Assembly: GCA_963644945.1 (NCBI GenBank) | Contig: CAVIQK010000009.1 | Coordinates: 1 to 64,000, forward strand | Direction of reading: 5' to 3' | DNA: 64,000 nt | DNA from: CAVIQK01 sp963644945 | GTDB taxonomy: Bacteria > Bacillota > Clostridia > Christensenellales > DTU072 | Shown: in pieces, positions 35,412 to 44,918 of the stretch | Layout: every line of letters begins with the position of its first letter | Numbering within the stretch: the stretch's first letter is position 1 | Notes under the pieces: generated by a model | The model's database searches: none | The model's input: the letters and a program-made list of their open reading frames with translations, nothing else | What the model was told of the DNA's origin: nothing | Made by a program: the position numbers and the translations under genes

Positions 35412-36107
35412 CTAGTCCTTTCTGGGATTGATGTAGGTGACCGCTTCGGCGAATCTGCCGTACGTACCGGTGCATTTCTTAAGGGCTTCTTCGGGTGAAA
35501 CGCCTTTTTGGGTTATCATTTCCATCATCGGTCCGATTTTGACAAATTCGTAACCGATAACTTCGTTGTCTTTGTCGAGTGCCAAACGGGTGACATAACC
35601 TTCTGCCATTTCGAGATAACGTACACCTTTCTTTTCGGTCGAGTACATTGTTCCGACTTGGCTACGAAGTCCTTTTCCGAGGTCTTCTAGGCCTGCTCCG
35701 ATAAGTAGTCCGTCATCGGAAAATGCCGATTGGCTTCTGCCATAGACTATTTGAAGGAAGAGTTCTCTCATTGCGGTATTGATTGCATCGCAAACAAGGT
35801 CGGTGTTGAGGGCTTCGAGAATGGTCTTGCCGGTAAGAATTTCCGCTGCCATTGCCGCAGAGTGTGTCATGCCGGAGCAACCGATCGTTTCGACTAGGGC
35901 TTCTCTTATGACGCCTTCTTTGATGTTGAGGGTAAGTTTGCATGCGCCTTGTTGGGGTGCGCACCAACCGATACCGTGGGTGAGTCCGCTTATGTCTTTA
36001 ATTTCTTTTGCCTGTACCCATTTGCCTTCTTCGGGGATAGGGGCAGGTCCGTGATTTGGTCCTTTTTTGACACAAACCATCTTTTCTACTTCGCTGGTAT
36101 AATGCAT
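35412..36107 (-). CDS. NifU/IscU-like Fe-S scaffold family protein
   Basis: 231 residues. Cysteines in GIGWCAPQQGACKLTL (about residues 46-56) and ETIGCSGMTHSAAMAAE (about 76) resemble the ligand cysteines of NifU_N/IscU scaffolds; a third Cys is in LVCDAINTA. Databases usually label it an iron-sulfur cluster assembly scaffold. It always accompanies the GGGtGRT gene in the genomes I know of. AGGAGG precedes the ATG. Whether it builds Fe-S clusters is not shown here. Confidence 0.8.
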   Translation of the reverse strand: MHYTSEVEKMVCVKKGPNHGPAPIPEEGKWVQAKEIKDISGLTHGIGWCAPQQGACKLTLNIKEGVIREALVETIGCSGMTHSAAMAAEILTGKTILEALNTDLVCDAINTAMRELFLQIVYGRSQSAFSDDGLLIGAGLEDLGKGLRSQVGTMYSTEKKGVRYLEMAEGYVTRLALDKDNEVIGYEFVKIGPMMEMITQKGVSPEEALKKCTGTYGRFAEAVTYINPRKD

Positions 36108-36143
36108 AGAAAACCTCCTATATTGATTTCTTTACCAAAGTAA

Positions 36144-36172
36144 ATTATAACAAATTAAATATTTATTTACAA
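36144..36172 (-). promoter_or_regulatory. Promoter of the scaffold-GGGtGRT operon
   Basis: TTGTAA (36172-36167), 17-bp spacer, TATAAT (36149-36144), with a leader of about 30 bases carrying AGGAGG. Confidence 0.8.
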
Positions 36173-36216
36173 TATTTTTTATAAAATTGGTTGAGATATT
36201 TTTGGTCGATATAAAA

Positions 36217-36861
36217 TCAACTTTTCAAAATCTCGGCAGTTGCCTTTTTGTCGGTCGATTTGAAAAAGGCTGTCCCTGCTACCAAAATGTCGGCACCGGC
36301 TTGTTTTACGGTCGCTGCGTTGTCCGTCGTGATGCCTCCGTCGAATTCTATTTCGAATTTGTAACCGTTATCTATGGCATATTTTTTTAGATTCCTTACC
36401 TTTTCGACGGTTTCGGGGATGAGTTTTTGTCCGCCAAATCCCGCAAACACGCCCATCACTACCACGACGTCGCAAAACGGAAGAAGGGAAGTGTAGTCTT
36501 CAAACGGAATGTCGGGGTTGAGGGCAATACCGGTAGATGCACCGGCTCTTTTTATGTCTTGAAGAGTACTCTTGGGATCTTTACTCGCTTCCGGATGGAA
36601 AGTGACGAGGTTGGCGCCCTCTTCTACGAATTTGACGGCATACTTTTCGGGCTCTACTATCATTAGGTGACAGTCAAAATAGGCGGTGCTTACCTTTCGC
36701 ATCGCTTTGACGACGGGTAAACCGAACGTAATATTGGGGACGAATACTCCGTCCATTACGTCAAGATGGACATAGTCGGCTCCGGACTCTTCGACAACGG
36801 TGAGTTCCTTTTCGAGGTTGGCAAAATCCGATGACAACATTGAGGGGGATAGTTTAGCCAT
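36217..36861 (-). CDS. rpe: Ribulose-phosphate 3-epimerase
   Basis: 214 residues from ATG 36861 (MAKLSPSMLSSDF, with AAGGAG upstream inside rsgA). TIM-barrel epimerase motifs are present: VHLDVMDGVFVPNITFG with metal-binding Asp, DCHLMI with His, GVFAGFGGQK and EFDGGITTDNA. It interconverts ribulose 5-phosphate and xylulose 5-phosphate. It overlaps rsgA by 8 bases and closes the housekeeping operon. Confidence 0.94.
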   Translation of the reverse strand: MAKLSPSMLSSDFANLEKELTVVEESGADYVHLDVMDGVFVPNITFGLPVVKAMRKVSTAYFDCHLMIVEPEKYAVKFVEEGANLVTFHPEASKDPKSTLQDIKRAGASTGIALNPDIPFEDYTSLLPFCDVVVVMGVFAGFGGQKLIPETVEKVRNLKKYAIDNGYKFEIEFDGGITTDNAATVKQAGADILVAGTAFFKSTDKKATAEILKS

Positions 36862-37717
36862 ATTGTTTTTTTCTCCTTTGTTTGAGTTCTTCAAAAATTA
36901 TTTTGTATCTTCCGTAGCGGTTGCGATTGATAAGACCGTTTTCTACGGCTTCTCGCACTTTACAAGACGGCTCGCCAATGTGGTTGCATCCTCTAAATTT
37001 GCATCCGTCCGCATACTCGGTAAATTCGTCGTAGTAGTCTTTTAGGCGGTTTTCGTCAAGGTCTTCCAATGTGAAAACCGAGAATCCGCAAGTATCTACT
37101 ATCATGGTGTCGTCGCCTAAATCGAAAAGTTCTACACTCCTTGTGGTGTTTTTGCCCCTGAGCCATTTCCCCGACAGATTGCCGACTTTGACTCCTATGT
37201 CGTATAGGGCATTTATAAGGCTAGATTTGCCGACTGCCGACTGCCCTGCAAATGCTACGGTTTCGCCTTTTATGCGATTTTTTAGTTCTTCTAGTCCTGT
37301 GCCGTCAACGGTAGATACAAAATGTACTTCGAAATGCGACGAGTAGCCCTCTTCGGTCAGTTTTATCGAGTCCGCTGTGGCAATGTCGCACTTGTTGAAC
37401 ACGAGTATCGGGGTGACTCCCACTTGGTAGGCATTGACGATTATTTTGTCAACTAGGACAAAGTCGGGGGCGGGGACGGGGGCTATCACGATAAGGACGG
37501 TGTCTATATTGGCAACAAACGGTCTGGTCATGACGTTGGTCCTAGGAAGGACTTTTTCTATCGTGGTGCTAGTGCCTCTTTCGATTATTACTCTGTCGCC
37601 GACGTAAATGTCTTCGCCACGAAGTTTTCCCCTTGGCTTGGCTTGGATCCTTTCGTCTCCCACTTTGATTTCTAGGTGCGATCCTAGATGTTTTACGACT
37701 AAACCCGTTTCGCTCAT
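36854..37717 (-). CDS. rsgA: Ribosome small subunit-dependent GTPase A
   Basis: 287 residues from ATG 37717. An OB-fold N-terminus is followed by a circularly permuted GTPase: NKCD (G4) near residue 121 comes before GQSAVGKSSLINAL (G1) near residue 170 and DTCGF (G3). The C-terminal zinc site reads CKFRGCNHIGEPSCKV. It helps mature the 30S subunit. Its ATG overlaps the rlmN stop by 4 bases, leaving no room for the stp-prkC genes found here in many relatives. Confidence 0.95.
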   Translation of the reverse strand: MSETGLVVKHLGSHLEIKVGDERIQAKPRGKLRGEDIYVGDRVIIERGTSTTIEKVLPRTNVMTRPFVANIDTVLIVIAPVPAPDFVLVDKIIVNAYQVGVTPILVFNKCDIATADSIKLTEEGYSSHFEVHFVSTVDGTGLEELKNRIKGETVAFAGQSAVGKSSLINALYDIGVKVGNLSGKWLRGKNTTRSVELFDLGDDTMIVDTCGFSVFTLEDLDENRLKDYYDEFTEYADGCKFRGCNHIGEPSCKVREAVENGLINRNRYGRYKIIFEELKQRRKKQYG

Positions 37718-38745
37718 TTCTTGTTGCGGTTGCGTAATTGTCCGCATGCTCCTTCTATTTCGCCTCCCAAACTGCGTCTTGTGGTTACCGAAACTCCACG
37801 TTCTTCCAAAATGTGTAGGAAGTTCATGATGGCATTTCTTGTGACTCCCGAAAACTCGCTACCCTCAATCCTATTGAAGTTGATAAGGTTGACGTGGGTT
37901 TGGTGGCCACGTAAAATTTCGGCAAGTTTTACGGCACATTCTTTGGAATCGTTGAGTCCTTCGATCATGATGTACTCGATATTTATTCTTCTGCCGGTCT
38001 TTTTTAGGTAGTTCCAACATGCCGGTAAAAGTTTTGACAAGGGGTAAATTTGGTTGATCGGCATGATCTTGTTCCTTATGTCGTCAAAGGGGGCATGAAG
38101 GGAAATTGTAAGGTTGACGGGAAGACACTCGTCGGCTAGTTTTTCGATGCCCGGGACGACTCCTGCCGTAGATAACGAGATGTTTCTAGGGCTAATGTTG
38201 ATGCCGTCAACACTTGATACGAGTCTTATGAATTTGACACTTTCGTCGTAGTTGTCAAGTGGCTCGCCCATGCCCATCATGACGATGTTGGTGACGGCTC
38301 TATTTTTGATCGAACCGCCGTTTTTTCGGTTGGCTACCAAAACGGTAGATAGCATTTCGGCGGCTAGCAATTTTCTTTCGATCCCGAACTTTCCGGATGC
38401 ACAAAATTTGCATCCCATGGGGCAACCGATTTCGGTCGATATGCAAAGGGTGTCGCCGTATCCGTGGCGCATATAGACGGCTTCGACGAGTTTGTCGTCA
38501 ACGGTCGAGAAAAGATATTTTTCGGCTGTTGCGGACGTCTGTGTTTTGACGATTTTCATGCACTGACCGATGTAATTTTCTTGTAGTTTTTCTTTGAGTG
38601 CTTTTGATATATTGGTGATCTCGTCGATGTCTTTTCCTTCGTGCAAGGCTACATAAATTTGCTCGCCTCTAAAAGGGGCTTCGCCTAGATCTATCATTAG
38701 GTTTTTTAGTTGAGATTTGGTAAATCCTAAAAGTGATGTTTTCAT
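37714..38745 (-). CDS. rlmN: Dual-specificity rRNA/tRNA adenine C2-methyltransferase
   Basis: 343 residues. The radical SAM cluster motif CPMGCKFCASG is near residue 110, GEPLDNYD follows, and a conserved Cys near the C-terminus (EGACGQLR) is the methyl-carrying residue of RlmN. It methylates A2503 of 23S rRNA and A37 of some tRNAs. It overlaps rsmB by 4 bases. Confidence 0.95.
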   Translation of the reverse strand: MKTSLLGFTKSQLKNLMIDLGEAPFRGEQIYVALHEGKDIDEITNISKALKEKLQENYIGQCMKIVKTQTSATAEKYLFSTVDDKLVEAVYMRHGYGDTLCISTEIGCPMGCKFCASGKFGIERKLLAAEMLSTVLVANRKNGGSIKNRAVTNIVMMGMGEPLDNYDESVKFIRLVSSVDGINISPRNISLSTAGVVPGIEKLADECLPVNLTISLHAPFDDIRNKIMPINQIYPLSKLLPACWNYLKKTGRRINIEYIMIEGLNDSKECAVKLAEILRGHQTHVNLINFNRIEGSEFSGVTRNAIMNFLHILEERGVSVTTRRSLGGEIEGACGQLRNRNKK

Positions 38746-39959
38746 CTTTTCCTAAACCTCGATATGAAAAATCCGTCCGAATATTCGTCGGTCTTGATGA
38801 ATTGGACTTCACCGTTGTTGTCAAAATCGAGAAAGTCTATTTTGTCACGTACAAAATCTTTGTTTTCGGCAAGGAATTTGGCGGTTACGTCTCTATTTTC
38901 TTCGTGCATTACCGTACAAGTGGAATAGACTAGAATTCCGCCTTTTGTAAGGTATTTGGCGGCATTAGATAAGATTTGCGATTGTAGTCTTGACAAGTTT
39001 TTGATGTCGCCGTTGTTTCTATGTAAAATTATGTCTTTTCTTCTTGATAAAACTCCTAGTCCCGAACACGGGGCATCGACTAAAACACAGTCGAATTGGT
39101 CGATAAAATCGGGGTTTAGGACGGTTGCGTCGGTGGTGGTCGTTTTGAGAGAGACTCTCATTCTTCGGGCATAGTTTTTGATGAGTTCTACTCTGTGGGG
39201 GTAGATGTCGTTGGCTGTGACGAAAGCGCCTCTTTCTGCCATATAGACGGCTTTGCCTCCGGGGGCCGAACAAAGATCGAGGACTTTGAGTCCCGAAATT
39301 TCGGAAAGCGCCAAGACGGCATAGGTGGAATATAGTCCTTGGTAGGTGAGAAGTCCTTTTTCAAATCCGTCTTTTACTTGGTCGGTGTTTTCGACAAAAT
39401 AGCCTGTTTTGGTGCGTTTTATGATGGAATCTTTGATGATTTCTTCTTTTTCGCCCCTACGAAGTCTTACGTGAAGGGCGGACTTTTTGGTGAGTTGCTT
39501 TTTCCATGCTTTGGGATATTCCTTTTTTAGTCTTTCGATAAGCCAATAGGGAATATTAAATTCGGCTTCTAACTGTTCTTCTTTGGTAAGGTCGGGGGTT
39601 ATTTCGCCCCTAGATGCCTTTTTCAAAACGGCATTGACAAAACCTGCCGATTTGCTGTCCCCTACTCTTTTTGCAATATCCACACACTCGTTGACTACGG
39701 CATACGGGGGGATGGCACTGTTTTCTAGGGCATATACTCCTACCAAAAGGACCGAAAGTGTTTTGCCTGTGGGCATTTTTCTTACAAGGGATCTTATCTT
39801 GAAAATGAGGCTGTAATAGTTGTCCATTACACCGTATGACAAAAAGGTCGCAAGTTTTTTGTCCTCTTCGGTGACTCCCTCTATCGCAATAGAAAGATAC
39901 GCACCTTGCGATACGACTTTGTCAACGACTTTGACTGCCTCGATAAGTCCTCTATTCAC
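38742..39959 (-). CDS. rsmB: 16S rRNA cytosine-967 C5-methyltransferase
   Basis: 405 residues from a GTG start (MNRGLIEAVKVVDKV as translated). An N-terminal NusB-like RNA-binding domain (about 1-140) precedes a Rossmann methyltransferase: VLDLCSAPGGKAVYMAE near residue 236, DAPCSGLGVLSR near 302 and YSTCTV near 353, giving the two catalytic cysteines of RsmB/NOL1 enzymes. It overlaps fmt by 8 bases. Confidence 0.94.
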   Translation of the reverse strand: MNRGLIEAVKVVDKVVSQGAYLSIAIEGVTEEDKKLATFLSYGVMDNYYSLIFKIRSLVRKMPTGKTLSVLLVGVYALENSAIPPYAVVNECVDIAKRVGDSKSAGFVNAVLKKASRGEITPDLTKEEQLEAEFNIPYWLIERLKKEYPKAWKKQLTKKSALHVRLRRGEKEEIIKDSIIKRTKTGYFVENTDQVKDGFEKGLLTYQGLYSTYAVLALSEISGLKVLDLCSAPGGKAVYMAERGAFVTANDIYPHRVELIKNYARRMRVSLKTTTTDATVLNPDFIDQFDCVLVDAPCSGLGVLSRRKDIILHRNNGDIKNLSRLQSQILSNAAKYLTKGGILVYSTCTVMHEENRDVTAKFLAENKDFVRDKIDFLDFDNNGEVQFIKTDEYSDGFFISRFRKR

Positions 39960-40875
39960 TGATTATTTTTTCTCCTTTCGTAAACTTTCTGCCCAGTAAG
40001 AAGGCTGAATCGTCCATGGGTTTTCCGCCGTCCGCTTGGATGCGGTCAAGTCTTACTACTCCGTCTTGGACGTTGACAAGAAGGGCTTTTTCGCCCGAAT
40101 AGACGGTGCCTGTTTCTCCGTCTTTTTCAAGGTCCGTTGAACTTGCTTTAAGCACTTTGATTCTACCGAATTTAGATTGAAAATATGCCGACGGCCACGG
40201 TGTCATGGCTCGCACGAAATTGACAAAATCTTCTCTACTCACGCCAAAATTCAAGATGCCGTCTTCTTTATTTATCATAGGTTGGTAGGTGGATAGGGTT
40301 TCGTCTTGCGGGGTGAAGACGGCAGTGCCGTTTTCGATAGTATCCAAAACTTCGGCTATCTTTTCGCCTGCGAGGTGGGATAAAATGTCGAGGGTTTCTT
40401 CGGTGTTTTCGTCCGTAAAATAACCTGACACTTTGTCTATCATTGCTCCGCTATCGACTTTTAGGGCAGTCTGCATGAAGGTGACACCTATTTCTTTGTC
40501 GCCGTTTTGGATGGCTCTTGCGACGGGGGCAGATCCACGATAACGGGGAAGTAGGGATGCATGTATGTTGATGACTCCGTATTTTGGAATGTCCAAAACT
40601 TGTTGCGTCAAGATTTGTCCGTAAGCGCAAGTTAGGAAAACGTCGGCGTTGAGAGTCTTCAAAAAGTCGATGTTTTCTTTTATCTTTTCAAATTGATAGA
40701 TAGGAAGTCCTAACTCGATAGCCTTTTCTTTGATAGGGGAAAAGACGATTTTGTTGCCTCTTCCGTGAGTGCGGTCGGGTTGGGTGACAACACCTATTAC
40801 TTGGTGATGAGATTTGACCAAGTTTTCGAGCGGTGATATTCCAAACGAGGGGGTAGATAAATATAATATTCTCAT
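39952..40875 (-). CDS. fmt: Methionyl-tRNA formyltransferase
   Basis: 307 residues. NIHASLLPRYRGSAPVARAI near residue 105 is the catalytic and folate-site signature of Fmt. The C-terminal tRNA-binding domain follows residue 205. It formylates initiator Met-tRNA and pairs functionally with the overlapping def gene (4-base overlap). Confidence 0.95.
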   Translation of the reverse strand: MRILYLSTPSFGISPLENLVKSHHQVIGVVTQPDRTHGRGNKIVFSPIKEKAIELGLPIYQFEKIKENIDFLKTLNADVFLTCAYGQILTQQVLDIPKYGVINIHASLLPRYRGSAPVARAIQNGDKEIGVTFMQTALKVDSGAMIDKVSGYFTDENTEETLDILSHLAGEKIAEVLDTIENGTAVFTPQDETLSTYQPMINKEDGILNFGVSREDFVNFVRAMTPWPSAYFQSKFGRIKVLKASSTDLEKDGETGTVYSGEKALLVNVQDGVVRLDRIQADGGKPMDDSAFLLGRKFTKGEKIISE

Positions 40876-41318
40876 TTTTCTGTCTTGGCTCTGTCTATAT
40901 ATAAAATGCCTTCTAGGTGGTCAAGTTCGTGTTGGACACAGCGTGCTTCTAGCCCCTTGACACTCTTGGTGTATTTATTTCCGTTGCGGTCATACGCTTC
41001 GAAAGTGACGAACATGGCTCTTTCTACGTCCATGTGCGGTTTGTCGATAGATAGGCAACCTTCGGGACCTATTTGGGAACCTGAACTTGCGATTATGGTA
41101 GGATTGATGAGTTCCATAGGATTGTCGCCACAGTCTATTACGACGACTCTTTTTAGTATGCCGACTTGGGGGGCGGCTAGTCCTACGCCTTCGGCTTTTT
41201 CGAGGGTTTCCCACATATCGTCAATGAGGGTGGAAAGGCGCATGTCGAAAGATTCGACGGCTCTTGACTTCTTGCGGAGAACAGGCTCTCCTAACTTAAA
41301 AATATTACGTATTGCCAT
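40872..41318 (-). CDS. def: Peptide deformylase
   Basis: 148 residues. The three PDF motifs are visible: GVGLAAPQVG near residue 42, EGCLSI near 86 and the metal site HELDHLEGIL near 129. It removes the formyl group from nascent proteins. Its ATG shares a base with the priA stop. Confidence 0.95.
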   Translation of the reverse strand: MAIRNIFKLGEPVLRKKSRAVESFDMRLSTLIDDMWETLEKAEGVGLAAPQVGILKRVVVIDCGDNPMELINPTIIASSGSQIGPEGCLSIDKPHMDVERAMFVTFEAYDRNGNKYTKSVKGLEARCVQHELDHLEGILYIDRAKTEK

Positions 41319-43522
41319 TATGTCATTTGTTGCGGGTTGATGTCTATATTCGCAACTAACTCCTTTTCGTTTTTGAATTTTTCGTTTTTATACATGTCGC
41401 TTACGGCTTGGTACACTGCCGGTAAGATGCGATCGTCTTCTTTTTTGTCGCTGAGAATCATGACTTGGGAACGATATCTTTGGTCGATTTTTCTAATAGG
41501 GGCTTCCATCGCTTGGATGCGGTATATTCCGCTACCTTTATGTTTTAGTAGGGTGGACAATATAAAATAACCGGCTTGCGTCCCGATGCCTTCTTCCCTT
41601 GTGGTAATCAATATCCTTATTAGTCTTGAATAGGGAGGGAAATTGGAGGCTCGTCTTATGCTGTCTTCTTTTGCATAAAATCCCTCGTAGTCGTATGACT
41701 CGACGTACCTAAAAACATAGTGTTTTGGGGAGAAGGTTTGGAGGACGACTTTGCCTTCTTTTTGGTCTCTTCCTGCTCGTCCCGCTACTTGAGTGATGAG
41801 TTGGAAGGTGCGTTCTACACTCCTAAAATCAAGTGCGAAAAGCGATATGTCGGCTTCGATGATGCCCACTAGCGTGACGTTGGGGAAATCGTGGCCTTTG
41901 GCTATCATTTGGGTGCCTACCAAAATTTGGGCTTTGCCTGCTCTAAACTCTTCTAGAATTTTTAGATACGAGTCTTTGGTCGTCGTGGTGTCGTTGTCCA
42001 TCCTGAGTACTTTTACGGACGGAAAAATTTTGTTGAGTTCGGCTACGACGTTTTCGGTGCCTCTAACTTTGGAATCATAGATTTCTTTACTTCCGCATAT
42101 AGGGCAAACCGACATGTCGTTATACTTTTTGCCACAGTAGTGACATTCCAGTGAATCGGTGAATTTGTGGTGCGTAAGCGGAATGTCGCAATCGGGACAC
42201 GTGGGAACGTAACCGCAATTTTTGCATTGCATGGACTTGCTGAAACCACGTCTGTTGAGAAATATCATGGCTTGCTCGCCCTTGCTTATAACATCTTCTA
42301 GATACGAGATGAGTTTTGCCGAAAATATCCCGTTGTTTCCGCTACGGAGTTCGTCTCCCATGGACACGATTTCGACTTTGGGCATGGGGCGACTGTTGAC
42401 TCTGTTTTTTAGTTTTATAAGCACGCTTTCGCCGTCAACCGCTCTTTTGTAACTTTCTAGCGACGGTGTGGCACTGCCTAGTACGAGTTTTGCATGATTA
42501 TATTCCGCACGCAAAACGGCTATATCTTCGGTAGTATATTTAGGTTGGTTTTCCGAAACATAACTGCCGTCGTGTTCTTCGTCTATTATTATGATGCCTA
42601 TGTTTTTTAGGGGTGAAAACAAGGCGGATCTCGGTCCCAAGACGACTTTGGTGTCGCCTAGGAGGATTTTTCGCCATTCGTCATATCTTTCACCGTCGGA
42701 CAATTTGCTGTGTATTATGCCTACGGTGTCCCCGAATCGTCCCCTAAATAGGGATAACATTTGGGGGGTAAGAGATATTTCCGGTACAAGCATTATGGCG
42801 GTTTTTCCGGTCTTGATCGTATCTTCTATAAGTCTTAGGTAAATTTCGGTTTTGCCCGATCCCGTCACTCCATGAATAAGATAGCGATTTTCGGTGCCGT
42901 TTTCTATCGTATCTACGGCAGACTGCTGTTCTTCCGTCAAGGTGACGACTTTTTGGCGAGCCGTCAAATCTTTGTAGGGGACTCGCTCTACTTCTCTGTC
43001 TATCCTTATTACTATGCCGTTTTGGACTAGTCCTTGTAGGGCAACTCCCGACATACTTTCTCTTATTTCGGTGCCGGAGGTTTCGCCGTTTTTTGCTAAG
43101 TAATCGATGATTTCTTTTTGTTTTAGGGCGTTGGAGCGAATCATCAATGTGGCATCGTCTAAGGTCAAATCTTCTTTTAGACGGTAAAAGTCTTGGGTTT
43201 TGATTTTTACCCTACCGCCTCTAAGTTTTGGGGGAACGAATAGCCGTAGTGCATCAATGTAGCGAAAATTGTATTTTTTGACAAGGGTGGTGGTGAGTGT
43301 CAACAATTCCGGAATAATCGAGGGGATTTCGTCTAGAATCATGATGACGTCTTTGGTTTCGTAGGCACTTTTTTCTTTGGTGCCTAATACAAAACCTTCG
43401 ACTTGGCGATGCCCGAACGGAACAAGTACCCTTGAACCCAAAGGTATTTTATAGGGGGAGGTATAATCGAATATTTTGTCTAACTCGGAATGAGCGACGT
43501 CAACTATTACTTCGTAAACCAT
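41318..43522 (-). CDS. priA: Primosomal replication helicase PriA
   Basis: 734 residues from ATG 43522 (MVYEVIVDVAHS, a canonical PriA start; a TTG further upstream is less likely). Helicase motifs: GVTGSGKTEIYLRL (Walker A), IIIDEEHDGSY (DEEH), and two zinc-binding groups CKNCGYVPTCPDC and CHYCGKKYNDMSVCPIC. It restarts collapsed replication forks. It overlaps the end of coaBC. Confidence 0.95.
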   Translation of the reverse strand: MVYEVIVDVAHSELDKIFDYTSPYKIPLGSRVLVPFGHRQVEGFVLGTKEKSAYETKDVIMILDEIPSIIPELLTLTTTLVKKYNFRYIDALRLFVPPKLRGGRVKIKTQDFYRLKEDLTLDDATLMIRSNALKQKEIIDYLAKNGETSGTEIRESMSGVALQGLVQNGIVIRIDREVERVPYKDLTARQKVVTLTEEQQSAVDTIENGTENRYLIHGVTGSGKTEIYLRLIEDTIKTGKTAIMLVPEISLTPQMLSLFRGRFGDTVGIIHSKLSDGERYDEWRKILLGDTKVVLGPRSALFSPLKNIGIIIIDEEHDGSYVSENQPKYTTEDIAVLRAEYNHAKLVLGSATPSLESYKRAVDGESVLIKLKNRVNSRPMPKVEIVSMGDELRSGNNGIFSAKLISYLEDVISKGEQAMIFLNRRGFSKSMQCKNCGYVPTCPDCDIPLTHHKFTDSLECHYCGKKYNDMSVCPICGSKEIYDSKVRGTENVVAELNKIFPSVKVLRMDNDTTTTKDSYLKILEEFRAGKAQILVGTQMIAKGHDFPNVTLVGIIEADISLFALDFRSVERTFQLITQVAGRAGRDQKEGKVVLQTFSPKHYVFRYVESYDYEGFYAKEDSIRRASNFPPYSRLIRILITTREEGIGTQAGYFILSTLLKHKGSGIYRIQAMEAPIRKIDQRYRSQVMILSDKKEDDRILPAVYQAVSDMYKNEKFKNEKELVANIDINPQQMT

Positions 43523-44690
43523 ATAGAATTCCGTCAAGTATTAGGTCTGCTAACTTTTCTTTGGTGATAAGTCCTGTTTCTTGGACCGTATTTCCGTCCA
43601 TAAGTAGGCAAATGTTGGTGTCCGTCGAAAAACCGGCACCCTTTACGGTGACATCGTTGGCGACAACTAGGTCGGCATGTTTGGAATAAAGTTTTTTGAG
43701 TGCGTTTTCTTGAAGATTTTCGGTTTCTGCCGAAAAAACTACTAGTTTTTTGGTGCCTTTTTGCTCGCCGATAGTCTTGGCTATGTCGGGATTTTTGACA
43801 AGTTTTAGAGTGATTTCGGCATCTTTGATCTTATTCGGACTGACATGCTCTACTCTATAATCGGCAGGGGCGGCGCACATTATCGCAATGTCGGAATCGG
43901 CAAATTTTTCGGTGGTCGCTTTTAGCATTTCTTCGGTGGTAGCGACAAAAGTGGCATCGATATCTTTTGGAATTTTTACACTGACGGATCCTACTATCGC
44001 TACGGGGGTACCGCCTCTTGCTATAACCGCATTGATTAGGGCAAGTCCGGTCTTTCCGCTACTCCTATTGGTGATAAATCTTACGGGATCTATCGGCTCT
44101 TCCGTCCCGCCCATTGTGATGAGGACTTTTTTGCCTCGAAGATCGGGGGTGGGGGTGATCGCAAGATCTATCGCTTCGACAATGTCTTCTACTTCGGCAA
44201 TATGCCCTTTGCCTACGTCTCCGCATGCTAGTCTTCCTACGGTGGAATCTACTATTTTGTAGCCGAATTTTTGCAAAATACCGAGGTTTTCCTCGATAAT
44301 TTTAGATTCGTACATAACGGTGTTCATCGCAGGGCAAACAATGTGCGGAATGTCCATAGGAATAGATATGGCGGTAGTAGTCAACATGTCGTCGGCTACA
44401 CCTTTTGCTAGTTTTGAGATGACATTGGCGGTTGCAGGACAAACGACAAAAGCACTCGCTTGTTTTGCAAGTGCTACGTGTTCGACTTCGTAACGGCCGT
44501 TCCTTGTGAACGCACTCGTCAAGACTTCGTTTTTGGTAATCGTTTCAAACGTGAGAGGGGATATAAATTCCGTTGCGGACTCGGTCATTATGACTTTGAC
44601 GTTGTATCCTCGCTTTTTTAGTGAAGATATAACTTCTAGTGTCTTGTATGACGCTATACATCCCGTCACGCCGATGACGACGGTTTTCAT
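43500..44690 (-). CDS. coaBC: Bifunctional phosphopantothenoylcysteine decarboxylase/synthetase
   Basis: 396 residues. The flavin-dependent CoaC half has GVTGCIASYKTLE at the N-terminus, the PAMNTVMYES motif near residue 117 and ACGDVGKGHIAEVEDI near residue 160. The CoaB half begins near residue 185 (KKVLITMGGTEEPIDPVRFI). It makes 4'-phosphopantetheine for coenzyme A. It overlaps rpoZ by 4 bases (ATGA). Confidence 0.95.
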   Translation of the reverse strand: MKTVVIGVTGCIASYKTLEVISSLKKRGYNVKVIMTESATEFISPLTFETITKNEVLTSAFTRNGRYEVEHVALAKQASAFVVCPATANVISKLAKGVADDMLTTTAISIPMDIPHIVCPAMNTVMYESKIIEENLGILQKFGYKIVDSTVGRLACGDVGKGHIAEVEDIVEAIDLAITPTPDLRGKKVLITMGGTEEPIDPVRFITNRSSGKTGLALINAVIARGGTPVAIVGSVSVKIPKDIDATFVATTEEMLKATTEKFADSDIAIMCAAPADYRVEHVSPNKIKDAEITLKLVKNPDIAKTIGEQKGTKKLVVFSAETENLQENALKKLYSKHADLVVANDVTVKGAGFSTDTNICLLMDGNTVQETGLITKEKLADLILDGILYGLRSNS

Positions 44691-44887
44691 TTAATGTCTT
44701 TGGCGATGATAAGTTCGCCGTCATAAATTTCTTTGGCGGCAATTGTGATGGGCTTGTCTTGTCCTTCGGAACCGTTGGCCGTTTGGTCTTGGGCTATTTC
44801 TCTGGCTCTCTTGGCTATTCCGGTAACAAGGGCGTAACGGCACCATGTTTTTTGGATGAGTTTGTCAATCGGGGGATCGATCATCAT
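44687..44887 (-). CDS. rpoZ: RNA polymerase omega subunit
   Basis: 66 residues with the omega pattern: PPIDKLIQKTWCRYALVTGIAKRAREI and a C-terminal KPITIAAKEIYDGEL. AAGGAG precedes tandem ATG codons (44887 or 44884). It lies between gmk and coaBC in the conserved order. Confidence 0.93.
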   Translation of the reverse strand: MMIDPPIDKLIQKTWCRYALVTGIAKRAREIAQDQTANGSEGQDKPITIAAKEIYDGELIIAKDIK

Positions 44888-44918
44888 AATATTTTATCTC
44901 CTTTTTTTGGTTTACTTT

